In this document: positions 1 through 8,056 of the stretch, piece by piece
Numbering within the stretch: the first letter of the stretch is position 1
Layout of the letters: every line of letters begins with the position of its first letter
NCBI GenBank assembly: GCA_005888335.1
Contig: VAWY01000016.1
Span: 1-29,172, forward strand
Length of the DNA stretch: 29,172 bases
Direction of reading: 5' to 3'
From: Actinomycetota bacterium
GTDB lineage: Bacteria; Actinomycetota; Thermoleophilia; Solirubrobacterales; Solirubrobacteraceae
The notes under the pieces: generated by a model
Seen by the model: the letters and a program-made list of their open reading frames with translations, nothing else
Databases searched by the model: none
Told to the model about the DNA's origin: nothing
Position numbers and translations under genes: made by a program

Positions 1-1
1 C

Positions 2-271
2 GAGGAGGCGGGAGGCAGCTGTCGCGTCTGCGGGTACGAACGCTGCATCGTGAACCTCCAGTTCCACCACGTCGACCCGGCGACGAAATCGTTCCGGATG
101 TCGACCGCCAGCGGCAAGTCCCTCGCCTCCTACCGCGAGGAGACGAAGAAGTGCGTCCTCGTCTGCGCCAACTGCCACGGCGAGATCGAGGCCGGCCTGA
201 TCGAGAGCCCGCCGCCGTACTACGCCGCGAGCGGCGCCGCGGCGGCGGCCGACCCCGAGGCGAGCGTGTAG
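2..271 (+). CDS. HNH-type protein, C-terminal part (5' end outside window)
   Basis: The frame is open from the left edge to a TAG at 269-271, giving 89 visible residues. It carries a zinc-knuckle/HNH pattern: CxxC at visible residues 7 and 10, Cys15, a His-His pair at 22-23 in FHHVDP, then a conserved S....E..KC stretch and CANCH at 55-59. The Cys pairs would bind structural zinc, and the FHHVDP and CANCHGEIE segments match small HNH endonuclease-like proteins of actinobacteria. The extreme C-terminus (ESPPPYYAASGAAAAADPEASV region) is low complexity. The last 52 bases overlap the convergent cyclase gene. The GTG at 50 is an internal codon; the upstream in-frame Cys residues show the gene begins before the window. 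Family assignment is good; whether it is a nuclease in vivo is unknown. Confidence 0.7.
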   Translation, partial: EEAGGSCRVCGYERCIVNLQFHHVDPATKSFRMSTASGKSLASYREETKKCVLVCANCHGEIEAGLIESPPPYYAASGAAAAADPEASV

Positions 272-1986
272 ACCTGCACCCCCGCGCCGCGGCCGCGGAC
301 CGCGAGGTCGGCGACGGGGACGAGGCGGGCGCTCGTGGCCGGGTCGAGGCGGTCGTTGGTGGAGGCCGCGATGAAGAGCGCGTGGGGCGTGTTCTTGGTG
401 GCGGCCTGGAGGCGGGCGGCCACGTTGGTGGTGTCGCCGACCGCCGCGTACTCCATCCGCCGCTCGGAGCCGACGAGGCCGGACATGACCGGGCCGCTGT
501 TGACGCCCACGCCGAGGCCGAGGGGCGGCAGGTCGCGGTCGGCCAGCCAGGCGTGGAAGCGGGGCAGGCGGGTCGAGAGCAGGTCGTCGGCGGCCGCGAC
601 CGCGGCCCGCGCGTGGTCGGGCCGGGCGAGCGGTGAGCCGAAGACCGCCATGACGCCGTCGCCGAGGTAGCTGACGACGGTGCCGCCGTGGGCGAGGACG
701 GCGTCGGAGACCTCGGCGAGGTAGCGGTTGAGGACGTCGATGACGAGCTCGGGCGCGGCCCGCTCGGCGAAGGTCGTGAAGCCGCGCAGGTCGCAGAACA
801 GGACGGTCGCGTCCTGCCGCACGCCGCCCAGGCGCGCCTCGCCGCCCTCGCGCTCGAGCAGCTCCTCGACCACCGGCTCGGGGACGAAGCGGCCGAACAG
901 GCTGCGCGTCCGCCGACGGTCGGCGGCCGACAGCAGCGCGGCTGCGCAGACCGTGCCCACCGGAGCGATGACGAGGCCCGCGATCGGCGGCGTGACGGCG
1001 AGGACGAGGCCATGGGCGAAGGCGACTTGGCAGCCGGCGAGCCAGGCGCCGAGCGCGAAGAGACCAAGCGCCGCGGCCGCCATCGCGCGCACGCGCAGCG
1101 CGGCCAGCGGGACGACGAGCGCGAGCACGAGAGCGGCGAGCGCGTTGACCCACCACGGCGCCTCGCGCAGCGGCAGCCCGCGCAGGACGGTCGAGATCGC
1201 GTTGGCCTGGACCTCGGGGCCGGGCATGGTGCCCGCGCCCGACGTGGGCACCGGGTGCAGGTCCTGCAGCGAGGGCGCGGACGCGCCGACCACGACGACC
1301 CGCCCGCGCAGCCGCGCTGCCGGCACCCGCCCGGTGAGCAGGTCGTGGAACGAGTACGTCGGAACCGTCCCCGGGGGGCCCGCGTAGTCGATCAGCGCGC
1401 CGCCCGCGCCGAACCCCTTCCCGGAGACGTGCGTGCGCGTCGCGGTCTGCGCCGCCGCGACCGCGAACGACGCGAGCCCGGCGACCATGTACGGCACGCG
1501 GCGGATCTCGCCGCCCGGCTCGGTCGGCAGCAGGCTGTTGGCCGCCATGGCGCCGGCCGGGCCGAGGTTCTCCTGCCCGCCGAGCACGTCGGTGTCGCCG
1601 CTGCGCGGGACCGTCGTGGTCGCCAGCACCGTGCCCGGCGCGCGGGCGACCGCGTCGTAGAGCGCGAGGTCCTCGCGCTCGAGCCCGGGCGGGCTGGCCT
1701 CGGTGAACTGGACGTCGTAGGCGATCGCCCGAACGCCCGCGCGCCGCAGCGCGTCGATCGCGCGGCCGTGCAGGGAGCGGCGGATCGGCCACTGCCGGTA
1801 CGCCGCGATGTCGGCGTCGTCGATCGCGACCACCGCCACGTCGCGGACCGGCTCGGCCCCGCGCAGCGAGAAGCGCGCGTCGACAGTCCACGCCTCGACG
1901 CGTCCCAGCGCGCCGGTGACGAGCGCAGCCACGGCCAGCACGGCCGCGATCGCCCCGACCGCGGCGAGCGCGCGGCGCCGGCGCAC
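220..1986 (-). CDS. CHASE2-domain class III adenylate/guanylate cyclase
   Basis: A membrane sensor cyclase of 588 aa if read from the GTG at 1986; a GTG at 2013 would add nine residues but lies inside an inverted-repeat arm. Layout: N-terminal membrane segment (about 6-26), extracytoplasmic CHASE2 domain (about 40-275), three membrane segments (about 278-355), then a catalytic domain (about 390-570). The metal-binding aspartates are seen in FCDLRGFT (Asp399) and LGDGVMAVFG (Asp443), and the transition-state Asn and Arg in GDTTNVAAR (521, 525). The residues that usually select the purine look non-canonical: Ser439 where Lys is usual and Ala514 where Asp or Thr is usual. The product is therefore probably a cyclic nucleotide, but ATP versus GTP is uncertain. 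It lies 141 nt after a cNMP-binding HD-GYP gene on the same strand. Confidence 0.88.
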   Translation of the reverse strand: MRRRRALAAVGAIAAVLAVAALVTGALGRVEAWTVDARFSLRGAEPVRDVAVVAIDDADIAAYRQWPIRRSLHGRAIDALRRAGVRAIAYDVQFTEASPPGLEREDLALYDAVARAPGTVLATTTVPRSGDTDVLGGQENLGPAGAMAANSLLPTEPGGEIRRVPYMVAGLASFAVAAAQTATRTHVSGKGFGAGGALIDYAGPPGTVPTYSFHDLLTGRVPAARLRGRVVVVGASAPSLQDLHPVPTSGAGTMPGPEVQANAISTVLRGLPLREAPWWVNALAALVLALVVPLAALRVRAMAAAALGLFALGAWLAGCQVAFAHGLVLAVTPPIAGLVIAPVGTVCAAALLSAADRRRTRSLFGRFVPEPVVEELLEREGGEARLGGVRQDATVLFCDLRGFTTFAERAAPELVIDVLNRYLAEVSDAVLAHGGTVVSYLGDGVMAVFGSPLARPDHARAAVAAADDLLSTRLPRFHAWLADRDLPPLGLGVGVNSGPVMSGLVGSERRMEYAAVGDTTNVAARLQAATKNTPHALFIAASTNDRLDPATSARLVPVADLAVRGRGAGVQVYTLASGSAAAAAPLAA

Positions 1987-1987
1987 T

Positions 1988-2151
1988 AGTGGGCCCGTCC
2001 GCAAATCCGACACGGAACCGACGGGCGCTCGCCGCCCCTGCGTACGTCCTCGGTCGGGCCCGTGACTCCGTCACTGTGCCCTCCCTGCGTCCTTCGCAGG
2101 AACGGCGATCGCCTCGCCGGATTCCACGCCGGACTTACGGACGGGCCCACT
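1988..2151. repeat. Inverted repeat pair filling the HD-GYP/cyclase intergenic region
   Basis: The left arm AGTGGGCCCGTCCG (1988-2001) is repeated exactly in inverted form at 2138-2151. The match continues less perfectly inward (20 of 23 positions through AAATCCGA / TCCGGACTTA). About 115 nt separate the arms. The right arm begins three bases beyond the HD-GYP stop codon; the left arm ends next to the GTG chosen as cyclase start. A closely related arm pair occurs at 14207-14385. Long-range hairpin, processed spacer or non-autonomous element are all possible. Confidence 0.6.
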
Positions 2152-2154
2152 GAC

Positions 2155-3270
2155 CTAGTCCCCCGCGCGCAGGTCCGGACGGCGCTCGACGAAGAGCGCG
2201 ACCAGGCGAGGATCGAGGTGGCGCCCCGCGAGGCGCCGCAGCTCGCCGAGCGCCTGGTCGATCGGCCACGCCGCCTTGTACGGCCGGTCGGAGACGAGCG
2301 CGTCGTAGACGTCGCAGACGGCGCAGATGCGCGCGACGAGCGGGATCTCTTCGCCCTTGAGCCCGAGTGGATAGCCGGTGCCGTCCCACTTCTCGTGGTG
2401 CGCGCGGGCGATGACCTCGCCCATCTGCACGACCGGGGAGCTCGACCCGGCGAGCATCTCGGCCCCGACGATCGTGTGCGACTTCATCAGCTCCCACTCG
2501 TCGGGCTCGAGCGGTCCCTGCTTGAGCAGCACGCGATCGGGGATGGCGATCTTGCCGATGTCGTGCATCGACGCGGCGTGCAGCAGCAGCTCGATCTGCG
2601 CTTCGGGCAGTCCCGCGGCGCGGCCCAGCTCAGCGCACATCCGGCTCATCCGCGAGGTGTGGACGCCGGTGTGGTCGTCGCGCGACTCGGCCGCGTGGCT
2701 GAGCCGGCGCACGACCTCGAGCTGGCTCTCCCGCAGGTCGGCGGTGCGCTCGCGGACCGTGGCCTCCAGGCGCGAGTTGTGCCGCGTGACCTCCTCCTTG
2801 GCCAGCGTCAGCGAGCGCGCCAGCGCGCCGAGCATCCGCCGCGTCGCGCGCGGGTTGGCCGCCAGCACGCGATCGAAGTCCGCCTTGGTGACCTCGAGCG
2901 TCTCGGAGGGCTCGACGGTGACGACCGACGCCAGCCGCGCCGACTCGGTCAGCACGGCGATCTCGCCGAAGGCCTCGCCGGGGCCCATGCGGTTGAGGAT
3001 CAGGCCGGGGTCGCGGCTCGGGCGCACGACCGCGAGCAGGCCGCGGCGGATGACGTGGAGGGCGTCGCCGGCGGCACCCTCGTGGAAGACGATGTCGCCC
3101 GGCGCGAAGCGGCGCCGGCGCGCGTTGGCCGCCAGGTCGGTCAGCGCGTCGAGGGGGAGCTCGGCGAGCAGCGGCGCCTGGGCGAGCTCGCGGGCGAGCA
3201 CCGGGATGCCGGGCGGCTCGGCGAGGGACGCCGCGTCCGTCGAGGTGGGGGTCGTCGAGCTCGCGCGCAT
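2155..3270 (-). CDS. cNMP-binding domain + HD-GYP c-di-GMP phosphodiesterase
   Basis: A cytoplasmic 371-aa signalling protein without membrane segments. Residues about 31-150 form a cyclic-nucleotide-binding (CRP/CAP_ED) domain; the phosphate cassette keeps Glu103 in FGEIAVL and Arg112 in SARLASV, so ligand binding looks intact. Residues about 155-190 are a charged helical linker, and 190-371 an HD-GYP domain with the metal-ligand motif HDIGK (236-240) and the full signature HHEKWDGTGYP (291-301). HD-GYP proteins hydrolyse c-di-GMP to pGpG or GMP. The start ATG at 3268-3270 is preceded by AGGAG, though very close. The gene sits between FecR-like genes and the CHASE2 cyclase, so I infer that the cyclase product may control c-di-GMP breakdown here. 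Domain calls are secure; the circuit is inference. Confidence 0.92.
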   Translation of the reverse strand: MRASSTTPTSTDAASLAEPPGIPVLARELAQAPLLAELPLDALTDLAANARRRRFAPGDIVFHEGAAGDALHVIRRGLLAVVRPSRDPGLILNRMGPGEAFGEIAVLTESARLASVVTVEPSETLEVTKADFDRVLAANPRATRRMLGALARSLTLAKEEVTRHNSRLEATVRERTADLRESQLEVVRRLSHAAESRDDHTGVHTSRMSRMCAELGRAAGLPEAQIELLLHAASMHDIGKIAIPDRVLLKQGPLEPDEWELMKSHTIVGAEMLAGSSSPVVQMGEVIARAHHEKWDGTGYPLGLKGEEIPLVARICAVCDVYDALVSDRPYKAAWPIDQALGELRRLAGRHLDPRLVALFVERRPDLRAGD

Positions 3271-3328
3271 GCTCCTGAGGGATCGGTCGTCGGGGCGGGA
3301 GCTTGAGGTTCTCGCGGGCCGGGTGGAC

Positions 3329-4120
3329 CTACCGGCGGCGGATCGTGCGGCTGTGGCCCGCGTGGACCTCGACCGCGCGCCCGCTGTGCAGGTCCTGGAC
3401 CGCGACGACCCCGCGCTTGACGGTGATCACCGTGCGGTCGCAGTAGTCCTCGGTGACCCAGATCGTCCCGTGCACCGTCGCCGCGGCGAAGCGGCCCCTG
3501 GTGCGGAAGCGACCGTGGCCGCTGCCGAACAGGCGGCGGACCGGCTTGCGGCTCGCGGCGATGGCCGCCCACGGCCGCACGCGGCGCGCGGCGGGCGCGC
3601 ACTTCGAGAAGTCGCCGCCGTGCAGAGCGAGGCTGGTCACCGAGTGCGCGGCGTTCGGCTGATCGACCGTGAAGACGGCGCCGGAGAACGTCGCCGACTG
3701 CTGCGTGCCCGCGGCGTCGACGGCGGCCGAGAGCGTGATGGCCCCGTGGCGGGCGTCGATCACGGTCCCGTTCGGCACGGCCGTCCCGGCGTCGAGCTCG
3801 GCCCAGCCCTCGTCCGGTTGCCGGACGCGGACGGTGCCCTCCGAGGGCGTGACGCCGAGCTTCTGGCCGAGCTGCGGCTCCTCGCTCGGGGCCGGCGGCG
3901 CTTGGTCCGGAGACTCGCCCGCGGCGGGCTGGTCGGACTCGTCGCCGTTGTCCTCGGCCTTGTCCGGAGAAGCGTCGACGCGCTCCTTGGTCAGGCCGGG
4001 CGCGGTCGCCTTGCCGTGCACGGAAGCGGAGTCGTCGGCGCGGGCCACCGTGGCGGCGCCGATCGCGCCCGCCGCCGCGACGAGCGCGAGGCGAAGGATC
4101 CAGCGCACCATGAGCCTCAC
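3329..4120 (-). CDS. FecR-like secreted protein (paralogue 1)
   Basis: 263 aa, with a basic N-terminus and hydrophobic signal peptide (about 1-28, ending near VARADD), then an acidic Pro/Ser/Asp-rich linker (about 30-82) and a FecR-like beta-rich domain (about 85-260). Conserved features shared with the next gene are GT.VPNGTVIDAR.GAI, GTQQSATFSGAVFTV, LHGGDF..C, GHGRFRTRGR (201-210) and AAATVHGTIWVTED.C. Cys174 and Cys227 are kept in both paralogues and could form a disulfide outside the cytoplasm. This is not a classic FecR signal transducer: there is no TonB receptor or ECF sigma gene nearby. The ATG overlaps the stop of the upstream paralogue by 4 nt (ATGA), so translation is coupled. The role is unknown; proximity to a CHASE2 cyclase suggests a ligand or accessory protein for that sensor, which is inference. 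Confidence 0.8.
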   Translation of the reverse strand: MRLMVRWILRLALVAAAGAIGAATVARADDSASVHGKATAPGLTKERVDASPDKAEDNGDESDQPAAGESPDQAPPAPSEEPQLGQKLGVTPSEGTVRVRQPDEGWAELDAGTAVPNGTVIDARHGAITLSAAVDAAGTQQSATFSGAVFTVDQPNAAHSVTSLALHGGDFSKCAPAARRVRPWAAIAASRKPVRRLFGSGHGRFRTRGRFAAATVHGTIWVTEDYCDRTVITVKRGVVAVQDLHSGRAVEVHAGHSRTIRRR

Positions 4121-4998
4121 GGCGCCGCCACCCGCAGTCGCCCGCCGGCGTGGACGTTGGTGAGCGCCCCGGTGACCAGGTCGCGCACCGCGACGATCCC
4201 TTCAAGCACCTTCGTGACGGTGCTGTGGCAGCGGTCCTCGACCGTCCACGTCGTCCCGCGCACCGTCGCGGCGGCGTAACGGCCGCGCGTGCGGAACCGC
4301 CCGTGGCCCGTTCCCCACAGCCGGCGCACGACCGGGGAGCGGCGCTTGGCGGCGGCGGCCGTGGCAGTGTCGGCGGCGGGCGCGTCGCAGACCGCGAAGT
4401 TGCCGCCGTGGAGGATCAGCTCGGTGACGCCGCCGGGCTTGGCGGGCTGGTGGACGGTGAAGATCGCGCCGGTGAACAGCGCAGCCTGCTGGGTGCCCTG
4501 GTCATCGACCGCCACGCTGACCGCGACCGCGCCCTGGCGCGCATCGACCACCGCGTCGTCGGGCACCGTGCCGGCGCGGTCGCTGAGGTCGGTCCAGGCG
4601 TGACCGCCCCGCGCCTTGACCTTCGCTTCGCCGAGGCCGGTGACCCCCAGGCGCTCGCCGAGCTCGGGGGCGCCCGCCTCGAGGGCGATGGCTCCGGGCG
4701 CGCTCGCGGCGTCGTCGCGCTTGGCCGCCTTGTCGGGCTTGGCCGGGGCGGCCGGCTCGGGCGCGGCGTCATCGGCCGGCACGGCGTCGTCGGGGGCGAC
4801 GTCCTGGGCCTTCTTCGGCTTGGCCTGCCCGGGCGGCACCGCGTCGGCGGCCGGGGGATCGACCTGCTGCTGCTTCTTCGCCTGACCCGGGGGCTGAGCG
4901 GGCTTGTCGGCGACGGCGACGGCCGCGAGCACGAGCGCGAGCGCGGCAACGGCCAGCGGGACGGAGAGGCGTGAGAGGCGGCGCATGTCGCGCTGCAT
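4117..4998 (-). CDS. FecR-like secreted protein (paralogue 2)
   Basis: 293 aa from the ATG at 4996-4998, preceded by a GGGGG run 3-4 nt upstream; an ATG at 4984-4986 has no such site. The open frame extends further upstream but only through the oppositely oriented glycosyltransferase gene, so the longer form was rejected. Residues about 8-30 form a signal peptide. Residues 31-108 are a low-complexity linker rich in Pro, Lys, Ala and Asp with a repeated PPGQAK unit, and residues 112-290 are the FecR-like domain with GHGRFRTRGR (231-240) and two conserved cysteines (204, 257). It is collinear with the downstream paralogue over the whole globular part, consistent with tandem duplication followed by linker divergence. 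It is first in the minus-strand run leading to the HD-GYP and cyclase genes. Confidence 0.78.
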   Translation of the reverse strand: MQRDMRRLSRLSVPLAVAALALVLAAVAVADKPAQPPGQAKKQQQVDPPAADAVPPGQAKPKKAQDVAPDDAVPADDAAPEPAAPAKPDKAAKRDDAASAPGAIALEAGAPELGERLGVTGLGEAKVKARGGHAWTDLSDRAGTVPDDAVVDARQGAVAVSVAVDDQGTQQAALFTGAIFTVHQPAKPGGVTELILHGGNFAVCDAPAADTATAAAAKRRSPVVRRLWGTGHGRFRTRGRYAAATVRGTTWTVEDRCHSTVTKVLEGIVAVRDLVTGALTNVHAGGRLRVAAP

Positions 4999-5074
4999 CG
5001 ACCCCCGCCCCGGCGCCTTGAGCGTCGGCTCGCTGCGCTGGACGAACTCGCGGGCTCTAGGCTGGGGCGCTCGC

Positions 5075-6472
5075 ATGGCCACCCGCGTCGCGTCCATCCA
5101 CGGGGTGGGCCTACGCGAGCGCGCGGCGCCCCGCATGGGACTCGCCGCGCTCGCCGCCGCCTGCCTCGCGCTCGGCCTGCTGACCCTGGCCGGGCCGACG
5201 ACCCCCACGTACGACCCGTGGGCGTGGCTGATCTGGGGCCGCGAGCTGCTGCACGTCGACCTCGACACGCGCCTCGGCCCGTCGTGGAAGCCGCTGCCCG
5301 TGCTCTTCACGACGCTGTTCGGGCTGGCGGGCGGGGCGGCGCCGGCGCTGTGGGTCGCGCTGGCGCGCGCCGGCGGGCTGGCCGCGCTCGCGCTCGCGTT
5401 CCGCGTGGCACGCCGGCTCGGCGGCGGCGTGGCCGGCGGGCTGCTGGCCGCGGTCTGCCTGGCGATCTCGACCGACTTCCTGCGCTTCGCCGCCGTCGGC
5501 GACTCCGAGGGACTGCTCGCCGCCTTGCTGCTGGCGGCCATCGAACTGCACCTCGCCGGACGCCGCCGCGCCGCCCTCTGGGCATGCTTCGGGGCAGCCC
5601 TGCTGCGGCCGGAGTCGTGGCCGTTCGTCGGCGTCTACGCCATCTGGCTCGCGCGGCGCGACCCGCCCGCCCGCCGCCTCGTCGCCGGCATGGCCGTCGC
5701 GGGCGCCGTGCTGTGGTTCGGCCCGGAGCTGTGGGGGTCGGGGAACGCGCTGCGCGCGGGCCAGCGCGCGCGCGACCCCAACCCCAACGCGCTGGCCTTC
5801 GCCGAGCACCCGGCGTGGGAGGTGGCCCGGCGCTTCGACTCGATGATGCCGCTCGTCGCCGAGCTCGGGCTCGCCGCGGCGGTCGCGCTGGGCGCGGTCC
5901 GGCGCCGGCTCGGGCACCGCGGCGTGCTGGCCGTGGGGGCGCTGGCGTGGCTGGGGGTCGTCGCCGTCATGACCGAGGCAGGCTTCTCGGGCAACGCGCG
6001 CTACCTCATCGCGCCGGTGGCGCTCTCGTGCGTGGCCGGCGGGGCGGCGCTGGGCGAGCTGCTCGCGCGCGTCGCCCAGCGCCCGGCGCTGCAGATCGCG
6101 CTGGCCGTGGCGCTGCTCGTCCCGGCAGTCGCGGTCCGCGCCGACGACCTCGCCGGCGATGGCCGCGCGGTGCGCAACGAGGCGCGGCTGATGGACGACC
6201 TGACCCTTGCCGTGCGCAACCGCGGCGGCGCCGACGCGATCACGCGCTGCGGCAGCGTGACGACCGGGCCGTTCCAGGTCACCGCGCTCGCGTGGCGACT
6301 GCACGCGCCGATCCACGGTGTCGGGCTGACGCCGCGGGCGCCCGGCACCGTCTTCCGCGCCGGGGGCCCGCCGCAGCCGATCCCCGGCGCGCCGCCCCTC
6401 GCCGTCCCCGAGCCGCCCTTCCGCATCGTGACCCGCACGCAGGCGTGGCAGGTGCTTTCCACCTGCACCTGA
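5075..6472 (+). CDS. Polytopic membrane protein, GT-C glycosyltransferase-like
   Basis: 465 aa from the ATG at 5075, which has GGGGCG 5-10 nt upstream; the longer open frame would overlap the divergent FecR gene. Roughly ten hydrophobic segments are visible, beginning at about residues 22-40. The first loop carries TPTYDPWAWLIWGREL (Asp47), in the place where GT-C enzymes keep the catalytic Asp, followed by SWKPLPVLFTTLF. The C-terminal third (after about residue 375) is a soluble, presumably extracytoplasmic domain. GT-C proteins transfer sugars from polyprenyl-phosphate donors, but sequence similarity within the class is low and the donor and acceptor cannot be read. It is followed after 27 nt by another GT-C gene on the same strand, supporting a joint role in envelope glycan assembly. 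Confidence 0.65.
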   Translation: MATRVASIHGVGLRERAAPRMGLAALAAACLALGLLTLAGPTTPTYDPWAWLIWGRELLHVDLDTRLGPSWKPLPVLFTTLFGLAGGAAPALWVALARAGGLAALALAFRVARRLGGGVAGGLLAAVCLAISTDFLRFAAVGDSEGLLAALLLAAIELHLAGRRRAALWACFGAALLRPESWPFVGVYAIWLARRDPPARRLVAGMAVAGAVLWFGPELWGSGNALRAGQRARDPNPNALAFAEHPAWEVARRFDSMMPLVAELGLAAAVALGAVRRRLGHRGVLAVGALAWLGVVAVMTEAGFSGNARYLIAPVALSCVAGGAALGELLARVAQRPALQIALAVALLVPAVAVRADDLAGDGRAVRNEARLMDDLTLAVRNRGGADAITRCGSVTTGPFQVTALAWRLHAPIHGVGLTPRAPGTVFRAGGPPQPIPGAPPLAVPEPPFRIVTRTQAWQVLSTCT

Positions 6473-6499
6473 CGCGCGCGGCACTACCCTCCCCTCCCG

Positions 6500-8056
6500 A
6501 TGGCCACCGTCGCCCTGCGCCGACCGGCGGCGCTGGAGCGGTCGATCGCCGGTGTTCGCGTCCTCGAGTACGCCGGCCTCGCCGCCCTCGTCGCGCTCTC
6601 GCTCGTGCTCCGCACGGGCCAGATGCACGTGCACTTCTGGATCGACGAGGGGCTGTCGGTCGGCATCAGCCGGCACGCGATCGCCGACATCCCGCGCGTC
6701 CTGCGGCTCGACGGCTCGCCCCCGCTGTACTACTGGCTGCTGCACTGGTGGATGGAGGTCTTCGGGCGCTCGGAGGCCCAGACCCACGCGTTCTCGCTGC
6801 TCTGCGCGATGCTCACGATCCCCGCCGCGTGGTGGGCGGGCCGCAGCCTCTTCGGCGAGCGGGCCGGGTGGGCCCTCGCCGGGCTGACCGCGATCAACCC
6901 GTTCCTGACCAGCTACGCGCAGGAGACGCGGATGTACGCGCTGGTCATCCTGCTCGCGACGCTGTGCACCGCGTGCTTCTTGCACGCCTACCTCTACGGC
7001 CGGCGCGCCTACCGGATCCCCTTCGGCGTGCTGCTCGCGGCGCTGCTCTACACGCACAACTGGGCGTTCTTCTACGCGCTCGCGCTCGCGGTCGCGCTCG
7101 CCCTGGTCTGGCGGGCGAGCGAGGACCGGCGCGCGCTCGCGCGCGACGCCGGCGTCGGCTTCGGACTGGCCGCGCTGCTCTACGCGCCGTGGCTCCCGAC
7201 GCTCGTCTTCCAGACGCTGCACACCGGCGCGCCCTGGGCCACGCCGCCGTCGTTCTCGACGCTGGTCAAGTCGCCCAACCTGCTGCTCGGCGGGCAGAGC
7301 GGCACCTACGTCGTGGCGCTGGCCGGCGGCGCCGGCCTCGCCGCGCTCGCCGGCCGCTCGCGGCGCGATCGCACCGTGCTCGTGCCGGCGCTGGCGGTGA
7401 TCGCCGTGCTGCCGATCCTCGCCGCGTGGGGGCTCTCGCAGGCCTCGCCCGCCTGGGCGACGCGCTACCTGGCCATCGCGCTGCCGCCGCTGCTGCTGCT
7501 GGCTGCCGTCGGCCTGACGCGCAGCGGCCGGATCGGCGTCGCCGCGCTGGCGCTGCTCGCGGCGAGCTGGGTCTACGCGAGCGGTCCCTCGGCGAAGAGC
7601 AACGCGCACTACCTGGCTGAGACGATGAGCCCGCTCGTGCACCGGGGCGACATCGTGCTGTCCATGCAGCCCGAGCAGGTGCCCGTGCTGTCGTACTACA
7701 TGTCGCCGCGGCTGACCTACGCCAACCCGTTCGGCATCGTCCGCGACACCGGCGTGGCGGACTGGCGCGACGGCGCCGAGCACTTCGACCGCACGGGCGT
7801 CGACACCCAGCTGCTGCCGCTCATCCGGCGCATGCGCGTCGGTCAGCGCCTGCTGTTCGTCAAGCCGATCGTGTTCAAGCCCGAGCGCTGGCGCGGTCCG
7901 TGGACGTCGCGCGTCCGCGACCGCTCGATGGAGTACGAGGGCGTCCTGCGCGCTGATTCACGCCTTAACTTGGTCGCTATCGTGCCTCAGCACTTCCGGG
8001 ATCCCGGACCTAACCCCCTGCAGGGCCTCCTGTTCGTGAAGACTACGAACGGATAG
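6500..8056 (+). CDS. GT39/PMT_2-like membrane glycosyltransferase
   Basis: 518 aa with about eleven hydrophobic helices. The first loop has FWIDEGLSVGI (Asp49-Glu50), the Asp-Glu pair typical of protein-mannosyltransferase/ArnT-like GT-C enzymes. It is followed by DGSPPLYYWLLHWWMEVFG and INPFLTSYAQETRMYALVIL, motifs common to PMT_2 (PF13231-type) proteins. A soluble tail covers about residues 370-518. The ATG has no Shine-Dalgarno site; a TACCCT box at 6485-6490 lies 9 nt upstream, so transcription may start almost at the ATG. The last 35 or so codons use A/T-ending codons (GAT, TCA, CTT, TTG, CCT, ACT) unlike the rest of the gene and contain three palindromes, suggesting an overlapping regulatory signal for the next gene. 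Substrate unknown. Confidence 0.78.
   Translation: MATVALRRPAALERSIAGVRVLEYAGLAALVALSLVLRTGQMHVHFWIDEGLSVGISRHAIADIPRVLRLDGSPPLYYWLLHWWMEVFGRSEAQTHAFSLLCAMLTIPAAWWAGRSLFGERAGWALAGLTAINPFLTSYAQETRMYALVILLATLCTACFLHAYLYGRRAYRIPFGVLLAALLYTHNWAFFYALALAVALALVWRASEDRRALARDAGVGFGLAALLYAPWLPTLVFQTLHTGAPWATPPSFSTLVKSPNLLLGGQSGTYVVALAGGAGLAALAGRSRRDRTVLVPALAVIAVLPILAAWGLSQASPAWATRYLAIALPPLLLLAAVGLTRSGRIGVAALALLAASWVYASGPSAKSNAHYLAETMSPLVHRGDIVLSMQPEQVPVLSYYMSPRLTYANPFGIVRDTGVADWRDGAEHFDRTGVDTQLLPLIRRMRVGQRLLFVKPIVFKPERWRGPWTSRVRDRSMEYEGVLRADSRLNLVAIVPQHFRDPGPNPLQGLLFVKTTNG

Noticed and set aside
3271..3328. Possible promoter between FecR paralogue 1 and the HD-GYP gene
   Set aside because: 58 nt with no convincing -10/-35 pair or palindrome; read-through from the FecR genes is just as likely.
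4999..5541. Upstream extension of the second FecR-like gene to 5541
   Set aside because: It runs entirely antisense through the start of the glycosyltransferase gene, is Ser/Ala/Pro low complexity and has no signal peptide; the start at 4998 has a G-rich site and a proper signal peptide.
5111..7783. 890-residue minus-strand open frame opposite the two glycosyltransferases
   Set aside because: Arg/Gly/Ala/Glu/Gln-rich low-complexity translation typical of an antisense shadow in GC-rich DNA; the plus-strand genes have membrane helices and family motifs.
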